Of a stretch of 6,217 nucleotides of DNA, positions 1-4,182 are shown in pieces. The stretch comes from Deltaproteobacteria bacterium (GTDB lineage Bacteria; Desulfobacterota; GWC2-55-46; JADFVP01). How positions within the stretch are numbered: position 1 is the stretch's first letter; each line of letters starts with the position of its first letter. Made by a program: the position numbers and the translations under genes. The stretch covers positions 1 to 6,217 of the forward strand of contig JAJRYL010000161.1 in assembly GCA_024275855.1 (NCBI GenBank), given 5' to 3'. A model generated the notes under the pieces. That model was not told where the DNA came from, searched no databases, and saw nothing but the letters and a program-made list of their open reading frames with translations.

Positions 1-69
1 CCCGAGACGATTCGAACGTCCGACGCATGGATTAGGAATCCATTGCTCTATCCCCTGAGCTACGGGGGC
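1..69 (-). tRNA. tRNA-Arg(CCU), 3' end cut by window edge
   Basis: Read on the minus strand the sequence folds as a standard cloverleaf. The acceptor 5' strand is GCCCCCG at 69-63, the D stem is GCTC/GAGC, and the anticodon stem is ATGGA/TCCAT with loop TTCCTAA, giving anticodon CCT. The T arm is GGACG/CGTCT with loop TTCGAAT. Only the first four bases of the 3' acceptor strand (CGGG) are inside the window; the last three paired bases, the discriminator and any CCA lie outside. It would decode AGG, a codon used repeatedly in the protein genes here. A promoter with correct spacing lies directly upstream at 81-109. Confidence 0.95.
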
Positions 70-80
70 AAGAACTAATG

Positions 81-109
81 AGTTTACGCCGGGGGGGTAG
101 ATTAGTCAA
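81..109 (-). promoter_or_regulatory. sigma-70 type promoter of tRNA-Arg
   Basis: On the minus strand TTGACT (plus 104-109) is followed by a 17-base spacer and TAAACT (plus 81-86). This is 5/6 and 4/6 of the housekeeping consensus at ideal spacing. The -10 ends 11 bases before the first tRNA base, so transcription would start about five bases ahead of the mature 5' end. The spacer contains a run of seven C (G91-97 on the plus strand). The call rests on motif match and position. Confidence 0.6.
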
Positions 110-111
110 GT

Positions 112-130
112 ATAAAAACAGAGGTCTGTT
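112..130 (-). terminator. weak candidate intrinsic terminator after the DUF1858 gene
   Basis: On the minus strand AACAG-ACCT-CTGTT is followed by further T residues (TTTATA). The stem is only five pairs and AT-rich, so it is weak as an intrinsic terminator. Its place is sensible: about 100 bases past the stop of the 229-444 gene and just before the -35 box of the tRNA promoter. It may not work alone. Confidence 0.35.
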
Positions 131-228
131 AAGTTATAACTTACTATTTACTACTTCCGCCATAGCAGGCTCAACAGCTTTAAAGAAAAAAACAGAATTA
201 AAGAAGGTACTCTTAAAAGCTAACGGCG

Positions 229-444
229 CTACTCGCTCTTTTCAGCCGCCTCTTTCAGTTCACCTACGAACTGGTCGAGATCGGTAGAATGCATGGCGCA
301 CGCCATAGAAATAGGCTCGTCTCCGAAAGCGGGACAACTGAAGCAGCCGCTGCCAAAGTGTGAGCTAAATACCTCTTTTGTCGCAGGCCATGTCTCTGTA
401 ACTACGCCGGTTGTCATATCTCCGCTGATATCTTCTATATTCAT
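229..444 (-). CDS. DUF1858 / hybrid-cluster-protein-associated redox disulfide domain protein
   Basis: This is a small soluble protein of 71 residues, close to the usual 60-75 of the family. It matches the pattern of DUF1858, also described as the hybrid cluster protein-associated redox disulfide domain. An N-terminal segment resembling D-M-T-x-G-x-V (residues 9-15) precedes W19-P20, which is followed by the core C34-F-S-C37-P-A-F-G and an A-C-A-M-H turn (48-52), then an acidic and basic C-terminal helix. C34/C37 form the presumed redox-active pair; C49 is a third cysteine. The ATG is preceded by AGGAG at about seven bases' spacing, which supports this start. The gene stands alone, diverges from the regulator and export genes, and lies next to the tRNA. 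The family is frequent in anaerobes but its exact reaction is not established, so no specific role is assigned. The family call is from remembered pattern, not a search. Confidence 0.85.
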   Translation of the reverse strand: MNIEDISGDMTTGVVTETWPATKEVFSSHFGSGCFSCPAFGDEPISMACAMHSTDLDQFVGELKEAAEKSE

Positions 445-515
445 CCGCTCTCTCCTATTTGAATAAGGTATTTTTATTATCCGTTCTATTAATAGTATAC
501 GGAACAGGTAATATA

Positions 516-530
516 ATCGATGATTTCGAT
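516..530. repeat. short inverted repeat ATCGA-N5-TCGAT
   Basis: ATCGA at 516-520 and TCGAT at 526-530 form a symmetric site between the DUF1858 gene and its candidate promoter. It has the size of a small operator half-site pair, but no known family is recognised and AT-rich DNA gives such repeats by chance. Confidence 0.2.
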
Positions 531-580
531 CAATAAATATAAGGTTATTATATGTCAGTTTACGTCAATAGACAGCCGGT

Positions 581-589
581 ATTATACCA
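581..589 (-). promoter_or_regulatory. candidate extended -10 promoter for the DUF1858 gene
   Basis: On the minus strand the sequence reads TGGTATAAT, which is a perfect -10 hexamer with the extended TGn element. The best -35 at 17 bases' spacing is TTCCAA, only 3/6, but extended -10 promoters tolerate a poor -35. The same bases form the palindrome GGTATTATACC (578-588), so a repressor could sit on the -10. The leader to the ATG would be about 130 bases. Other AT-rich hexamers nearby could serve instead. Confidence 0.35.
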
Positions 590-651
590 TTTGAGATATA
601 CGATTGGAATAATAAAATAGATAAGAACGGTTTTTTTAACTTCATTCCGAC

Positions 652-822
652 CTAAAAAAGGCATAAGAAAATCCTTCTTTCATACGGATAATGAAAAACA
701 CCGGATTGAACCGGACGCGGGTAAAACAGGCTAACCTGCCTGCCCCGTGCATACCGACTCACCCATATACAGCCAGATACGGCAATGATAGCGCATGTAA
801 GGCCCACTATAGCGTTGCACAT
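652..822 (-). CDS. doubtful small ORF, 56 residues, possible single membrane helix
   Basis: I do not recognise this reading frame. It starts at an ATG at 822-820 and ends with TAG at 654-652. The N-terminal 22 residues are hydrophobic (M-C-N-A-I-V-G-L-T-C then A-I-I-A-V-S-G-C-I-W-V), followed by a basic stretch with several Arg. That is the layout of a one-helix inner-membrane protein with a cytoplasmic tail. The local rise in GC over the surrounding AT-rich DNA is the other hint that it might be coding. Against it, the ribosome binding site is weak (only AGG about nine bases upstream), and an ATG-started 49-codon frame on the plus strand (from 786) covers part of the same DNA. Treat it as a hypothesis. 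Confidence 0.2.
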   Translation of the reverse strand: MCNAIVGLTCAIIAVSGCIWVSRYARGRQVSLFYPRPVQSGVFHYPYERRIFLCLF

Positions 823-967
823 ACCATTTGCCTGTGATATAGTTCAAAATTCAATAATACACTTTTCTACACTCACCTGCTACCGCTCTTCTTACCGCTA
901 TCGTCAGCATAACAAATACGGCTACCTCTACTAAATGGTTAAAAAATTATATTAATCAAAAGATCGG

Positions 968-1009
968 AAACTCTTAACATTAACTGCGGCACAAGAACCC
1001 GAAGAGTTT
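968..1009. repeat. 8-base inverted repeat upstream of the LuxR-type gene
   Basis: AAACTCTT (968-975) and AAGAGTTT (1002-1009) are perfect complements separated by 26 bases. There is no T-run after either arm, so it is not an intrinsic terminator. It sits about 125 bases ahead of the regulator gene and could be an operator or an mRNA leader hairpin. Function unknown. Confidence 0.3.
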
Positions 1010-1134
1010 AAAATGTTTAAGATAACAGGTACATTACCGATTATTAAAGTATAAAGTCTGCTTTTCGAGCCATACAAAAACTTTTACAAAGTACACAGCG
1101 GTTATCATCCTCGATTACGTTACGCTTAAGAAAG

Positions 1135-1788
1135 ATGAAAACAATGATTAAAATCATGCTTGCCTTCAGCAATACGCTCTTTTCCGAGGCAATGTCGAAA
1201 CTGCTTGAGCACGAGAAAAAAGTAGAGGTCACCCACATACTTGAGCCGGGTACGGAGTTTACCTTCTCCGATTGGAAGAAGCTCGCACCCGATGTAATAC
1301 TCACGGATATAATCTGCCTTTACAACTCTTTTGCCACAATCCACACGGACAAAACAAAGCTGCCGTTTATTCTACTCGACACTAACTGCGGCAAAGAGAA
1401 TATAGTGGCGGCCATAGTAAAGAAACAGGTCAGCGGAGTGCTCAAGGGTAACTCTACATCGAGGCTTATGCTCAGGGCTATACGTACGGTGGCCGCCGGA
1501 GATCTGTGGATAGATAAAGAAACAGTCAGAAATCTCGTTTACGGATTGAACGCTATCGGTAACGGAATATCTACACAGCTCACAGGTAGAGAGAAAAATG
1601 TGGTTGACCTGGTAGCGGAAGGTTTCAGGAATAAAGAGATCGCCCAGAAGCTCCATATATCCGAACCGACCGTAAAGACGCACCTTTATAGAGTTTTTAG
1701 AAAATTGAACATGAAGAACCGCTCTGAGCTGATTACCTATGCGATAAAAAGCCGGCATTCGCCTATAGCTTACCCTCCAAGCAAATAA
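1135..1788 (+). CDS. LuxR/NarL-family response regulator with degenerate receiver domain
   Basis: This is a DNA-binding transcriptional regulator of 217 residues, the usual length for a NarL/FixJ-type protein. Residues 5-125 look like a receiver domain: strand I-K-I-M-L-A, the helix with L-F-S-E, P-D-V-I-L-T-D58 at the phosphorylation position and G-V-L-K104-G at the conserved lysine. The acidic pair after the first strand that binds magnesium is replaced by F-S-N (11-13), so phosphorylation by a kinase is doubtful. Residues 148-205 are a clear GerE/LuxR helix-turn-helix: L-T-G-R-E, N-K-E-I-A, then P-T-V-K-T-H in the recognition helix. No histidine kinase is adjacent. It precedes the export operon by 218 bases in the same direction and is a natural candidate for its regulator (inference). 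The start is uncertain: ATG 1135 has only AAGAAAG directly in front, while ATG 1144 gives the family-like opening M-I-K-I and better spacing. Confidence 0.9.
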   Translation: MKTMIKIMLAFSNTLFSEAMSKLLEHEKKVEVTHILEPGTEFTFSDWKKLAPDVILTDIICLYNSFATIHTDKTKLPFILLDTNCGKENIVAAIVKKQVSGVLKGNSTSRLMLRAIRTVAAGDLWIDKETVRNLVYGLNAIGNGISTQLTGREKNVVDLVAEGFRNKEIAQKLHISEPTVKTHLYRVFRKLNMKNRSELITYAIKSRHSPIAYPPSK

Positions 1789-1799
1789 AAAATGGTAAC

Positions 1800-1828
1800 A
1801 TACGACTAAAGTGGTACGTTAGTCGCAT
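1800..1828. repeat. inverted repeat between the regulator gene and the PilZ operon
   Basis: CGACTAA (1803-1809) and TTAGTCG (1819-1825) are perfect complements around a nine-base loop; the arms extend to ten bases with one mismatch (1800-1809/1819-1828). No T-run follows, so it is a poor intrinsic terminator. It may be an operator, or an RNA hairpin at the 3' end of the regulator mRNA. It overlaps the sigma-54-like element at 1812-1828, so the two readings compete or act together. Confidence 0.4.
1812..1828 (+). promoter_or_regulatory. candidate sigma-54 (RpoN) promoter
   Basis: TGGTACGTTAGTCGCAT matches the -24/-12 consensus TGGCACG-N4-TTGCW at all but two bases (C to T in the -24 box, T to C in the -12 box). 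GG and GC are separated by exactly the required ten bases. Transcription would start near 1838, leaving a leader of about 170 bases to the PilZ gene. RpoN control of PEP-CTERM/exosortase loci is known in some bacteria, which makes the site worth noting, but the -12 mismatch and overlap with an inverted repeat leave it uncertain. Confidence 0.35.
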
Positions 1829-1902
1829 ACTATAGTTGCATACTTAAAGATTAGTACATTTTACAAAATAAATATACCGATGGTGTATTGTTTTGCCTTT
1901 GT

Positions 1903-1913
1903 AATACGTATAT
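1903..1913. repeat. direct repeat copy 1 (AATACGTATAT), upstream of the -35 box
   Basis: This 11-base sequence recurs exactly at 2012-2022. It contains the perfect palindrome ATACGTAT, centred about 43 bases ahead of the predicted transcription start, close to where activators that touch RNA polymerase often bind. A regulatory role is an inference. Confidence 0.35.
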
Positions 1914-1915
1914 AA

Positions 1916-1944
1916 TTGACGAGTTGGTTAAAGTACTTTATAAT
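1916..1944 (+). promoter_or_regulatory. near-consensus sigma-70 promoter of the export operon
   Basis: TTGACG (1916-1921) and TATAAT (1939-1944) are separated by 17 bases, matching 5/6 and 6/6 of the housekeeping consensus at the ideal distance. Transcription should begin near 1951, giving a leader of about 56 bases to the PilZ ATG. A palindrome, ATACGTAT (1904-1911), abuts the -35 on its upstream side. No terminator is visible between this promoter and the right edge, so it can serve the whole cluster. Confidence 0.75.
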
Positions 1945-2006
1945 CAGCTTTGCTGTTTTTATCCTGACAAATAAAGCTCACGCACCTTCTGGAGCCAGGT
2001 TTCATT

Positions 2007-2357
2007 ATGAAAATACGTATATGTCCCGAATGCGGTAAGGCTTTTTACGCCTTAAGTGATGTAGACACCCTTGTCTGCCGGTACTGCGGTTTTGTACTGT
2101 TCGACCGCAGGGTACTTAGTAGAACAGCAGCGTCCATAGACTCCAAGCTGAAACTTTCAGGTCATATCACAAGGGTAAGGCTTAAGGATTATTCCAGAAC
2201 AGGCGCGCGCATAATATTTGAGGGCAAGCACATAAGCGACGACACCGTACTTAACCTCGTTATCGACGAACTTAATATAGACGGCACCGCAAAGACGGTA
2301 TGGAGTAAAAAGGTAGCAAAAAACACCTACTCGTACGGCCTCCATTTTTTCAGATAA
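2007..2357 (+). CDS. zinc-ribbon PilZ domain protein, predicted c-di-GMP receptor
   Basis: The 116-residue protein joins two small domains and has no signal peptide or membrane helix, so it should be cytoplasmic. Residues 6-27 form a zinc ribbon with C6-x2-C9 and C24-x2-C27 (C-P-E-C-G and C-R-Y-C-G). Residues 35-115 form a PilZ domain: R35-V-L-S-R39 fits the RxxxR motif and D61-Y-S-R-T-G66 fits [DN]xSxxG. The 22-residue distance between them matches well-studied c-di-GMP-binding PilZ proteins, and the C-terminal G-L-H-F-F is the usual last strand. This predicts real ligand binding rather than a degenerate fold. It is the first gene after the promoter at 1916-1944 and ends 38 bases before the export gene, so it probably senses c-di-GMP for this secretion system; its partner is unknown. 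The ATG has GGAG 12 bases and AGG six bases upstream. Confidence 0.88.
   Translation: MKIRICPECGKAFYALSDVDTLVCRYCGFVLFDRRVLSRTAASIDSKLKLSGHITRVRLKDYSRTGARIIFEGKHISDDTVLNLVIDELNIDGTAKTVWSKKVAKNTYSYGLHFFR
2012..2022. repeat. direct repeat copy 2 (AATACGTATAT), inside the start of the PilZ gene
   Basis: Exact copy of 1903-1913, 109 bases downstream, covering codons 2-6 of the PilZ gene. A pair of identical palindromic sites on both sides of a promoter is an arrangement seen with looping repressors. The copy may instead be a coding coincidence. Confidence 0.3.
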
Positions 2358-2395
2358 TTAGTCTACCTGACTGTATAACCGGAATTGGAACAACC

Positions 2396-3034
2396 ATGAC
2401 CTTTAAAGACCGTAAAATAATAGTAACGCTTCAAGCCCTGCTTATTCTTTTACTTTTAAGCGTTCCTGTTGCGGGTACCTGCTCGGACTCTGCGTCCGGC
2501 AAACAGGTAACCGTACCACAGGTTGAGAGCGCGCCGGGTTACAAATACAGGATAGGCCCGGAAGACGTGCTCGAAATATCGGTATGGCATAACGACGACC
2601 TCTCCAAAACAGTTACCGTTCGCCCGGACGGGGTTATCTCTTTACCCCTCATAGGAGACATTCAAGCCGCCGGCCTCACACCCGACGAGCTTAGAGCTAA
2701 CCTGGTAAAACAACTTAAAGAGTTTCAAAACAGCGTGGTTGTATCGGTAGTGGTTGCGGAAGTTAACAGCCTTAAGATTTTCATACTCGGCGAGATTGTA
2801 AAGCCCGGCAGCTACACCCTTAAAAGGCGCACCTCTGTTCTACAGGCAATAGCCATGGCCGGCGGCTTCACACAGTTCGCCTCCAAGAACAAGCTTGTGC
2901 TTATAAGAGAAGAGAACGCGGCGAATAAGGGTAAAAGTAAAATACCGATACGCTTCAACGACCTTGTGAAGGTGGGAACGAAACAGAACAACAAGTACTT
3001 ACTCGTATCGGGAGACACTATCTTTGTTCCTTAA
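2396..3034 (+). CDS. short polysaccharide export (OPX/Wza-like) protein of the XrtA/PEP-CTERM type
   Basis: This 212-residue periplasmic/outer-membrane protein belongs to the polysaccharide export family. A signal sequence (hydrophobic core about residues 8-27) leads into a Poly_export domain at 49-120 (Y-R-I-G-P-E-D-V-L-E-I-S-V-W, R-P-D-G-x-I-S-L-P-L-I-G) and one SLBB domain at about 126-175 (I-L-G-E-I-V-K-P-G-S-Y). It ends in G-D-T-I-F-V-P. The layout closely follows the PEP-CTERM-associated export proteins. C29 follows A-G-T, an imperfect lipobox, so lipidation is possible but unsure. At little over half the length of E. coli Wza it lacks the later domains and the C-terminal helix that form the outer-membrane pore, implying a separate barrel partner, which the next gene supplies. 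Its last 11 bases overlap that gene. The Shine-Dalgarno is weak (TTGGAA, 2385-2390). Confidence 0.9.
   Translation: MTFKDRKIIVTLQALLILLLLSVPVAGTCSDSASGKQVTVPQVESAPGYKYRIGPEDVLEISVWHNDDLSKTVTVRPDGVISLPLIGDIQAAGLTPDELRANLVKQLKEFQNSVVVSVVVAEVNSLKIFILGEIVKPGSYTLKRRTSVLQAIAMAGGFTQFASKNKLVLIREENAANKGKSKIPIRFNDLVKVGTKQNNKYLLVSGDTIFVP
3010..3014 (+). promoter_or_regulatory. ribosome binding site deciding the TTG start of the barrel gene
   Basis: GGGAG lies inside the end of the export gene, nine bases before TTG 3024. Together with the signal peptide that begins there, it supports a rare TTG start and translational coupling between the two genes. Confidence 0.6.
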
Positions 3035-4177
3035 AGCCGCCAATATCTCTTTAGCGATACTGTTGGCTGGCTTAGTCTGTAGCGGTAGCGCCGTTGCAGG
3101 GTCTACGCTTAAGCCGGCGCTCTCGTTAAGCGAGGTCTACGACAGCAACCCGGGCCTTCTTCCAAGCAGCACCGGTGGCAACGGCACATTCAAAAGCTCT
3201 GTACAGCCTTCGCTGAATTTTTCAAGCACAGGCAAATCTTATTCTCTTACGGGTACGTATGTTATGACATCACTGTTTCATCACAACGACAGTTCGCTCG
3301 ATTACGAAATCCACAACGCTGACCTGGGCGCAACTTTCATGGCTACCCGGAAAACCTCCTTTACTGTAGCCGACAGCTATACTCTTAACAAGGGAGTTCA
3401 AACAACAAGCACCGGAGGAGTAGGCGTTCACACGGGACGCTCTCCTATTGAATACAATACCGTATCCGTAGGAGCCTTTACTCAGTACAACAGCTTCCTG
3501 GGATTCAACGCCAACCTCTCCGAGAGCAATACATGGTACTCAGACCCTGCCCTTATAGACACTGTTACAGATTCGGCGACGTTGAGCGTAGACTACAATA
3601 TAAGTAAAAAGACCGATATCACCTCTTCGTACACTTTTCAGACTTCACCTTCGACTCTTCCAACACGAAGACCTCGCGTGAGTCTCACAACCTTACGCTC
3701 GGCTTCAACAAAGCCATTACGCCCGTATTAACAGGTACATTCTCCGGTGGCGTGCTCTACTCGAACGGCTTTACCGATAGCGTAAACTGGAGCTTCAGCG
3801 CCTCTTTAAATAAGAAGACCAAGATGTTTGACGCGTTAATAAGTCTCGACCGCAATGTAAATAACTCTTCGGGACTTACAGATGAGATACTCATAAACAA
3901 TACAGCCATGCTCTCAGGCCAGTACCGTATGAAACAGAATAAGACCTTCAACGCCTCTTCCACTCTTTCTAAACTACGCTCGGAGTCGGGAGCGGCGGTT
4001 GATATAACCACGCTTAACACCGAGGTCGGTTTTACCTACATAGTAAACAGCCACCTCGATCTGAACATGAGTATTACAAGGTACAACCAGTGGGTCGATA
4101 GCTCCGCGGCAACAACCCTTGTCAGGGATCAGTTATCGATAGGCATTACCTACAGACCTACAGAGTGGAGGCTTTAA
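3024..4177 (+). pseudogene. beta-barrel outer-membrane protein (TIGR03016 / BBP2-like), frameshifted
   Basis: Two reading frames together encode one outer-membrane barrel of about 384 residues. The first (3024-3731, TTG start) has a signal peptide ending near A-V-A-G (residue 26), then the typical mature start S-L-S-E-V-Y-D-S-N-P and alternating strands rich in Ser, Thr and aromatic residues. After codon 205 the frame turns into Pro/Arg-rich nonsense and stops at 3729-3731. The -1 frame, entered at the four-T run 3635-3638, continues without a stop to 4177 in the same style: S-D-F-T-F-D-S-S-N-T, then N-L-T-L-G-F, ending in Y-R-P-T-E-W-R-L. One missing T (five to four) explains everything. The family accompanies PEP-CTERM/exosortase polysaccharide loci and probably forms the exit pore for the short export protein upstream. 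The split may be a sequencing error, a true mutation or a switch. Family naming is by pattern only. Confidence 0.82.
4167..4171 (+). promoter_or_regulatory. ribosome binding site deciding the start of the chain-length gene
   Basis: GGAGG lies inside the end of the barrel gene, 11 bases before ATG 4183. A GTG at 4165 is in frame and would lengthen the protein by six residues, but it overlaps this site and has no site of its own, so ATG 4183 is preferred. Confidence 0.65.
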
Positions 4178-4182
4178 GCAAT

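Larger units (their letters stand above)
445..1134. other. intergenic region without a convincing gene
   Basis: About 690 AT-rich bases separate the divergent DUF1858 gene and the LuxR-type gene. Base composition is uneven: the flanks are strongly AT-rich while roughly 700-830 is richer in GC and holds the doubtful ORF at 652-822. Visible elements are a candidate extended -10 promoter for the minus-strand gene (581-589), small palindromes at 516-530 and 578-588, a GC-rich potential hairpin near 716-749 with inner stem CAGG/CCTG, two copies of TACCGCT (881-887, 893-899), and an 8-base inverted repeat (968-975/1002-1009). I see no riboswitch core I can name, no tRNA and no insertion-sequence end. 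The promoter of the LuxR-type gene must lie here but I could not fix it. Confidence 0.6.

Noticed and set aside
1..69. tRNA-Arg as an integration site of a mobile element.
   Set aside because: The 3' end of the tRNA, where attachment sites usually lie, is outside the window, and no integrase or repeated tRNA 3' fragment is visible inside it.
78..287. Plus-strand 69-codon frame beginning M-S-L-R-R-G-G.
   Set aside because: It runs through the tRNA promoter, the poly-G tract and the end of the DUF1858 gene, has no ribosome binding site and no recognisable protein character.
716..749. GC-rich hairpin considered as a c-di-GMP or cobalamin riboswitch.
   Set aside because: Conserved core bases of those classes are not present and it is about 390 bases from the next plus-strand start codon.
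814..831. TTGCAC...TTTGC as a sigma-54 promoter ahead of the regulator gene.
   Set aside because: The -24 box lacks GG and the spacing is too long.
786..935. Plus-strand 49-codon frame rich in Tyr.
   Set aside because: No ribosome binding site, no domain character, and it lies opposite the slightly better minus-strand frame at 652-822.
1881..1897. Second sigma-54-like match (TGG...TTTTGC).
   Set aside because: GG and GC are 11 bases apart; RpoN promoters need ten.
1945..1960. CAGC-TTT-GCTG followed by five T, resembling an intrinsic terminator.
   Set aside because: The stem is only four pairs and it lies at the predicted transcription start of the promoter at 1916-1944, so it would not fold in that transcript.
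3632..3641. Programmed -1 ribosomal frameshift at the T4 run.
   Set aside because: The zero-frame codons ACT TTT CAG do not form a standard X-XXY-YYZ slippery heptamer, and I saw no upstream Shine-Dalgarno-like stimulator or clear downstream hairpin. An indel is simpler.
3752..4177. Second half of the barrel as an independent 141-residue gene with a GTG start.
   Set aside because: The same frame is open back to 3638 and continues barrel-like sequence. It has no signal peptide of its own, so it is the 3' part of the frameshifted gene.
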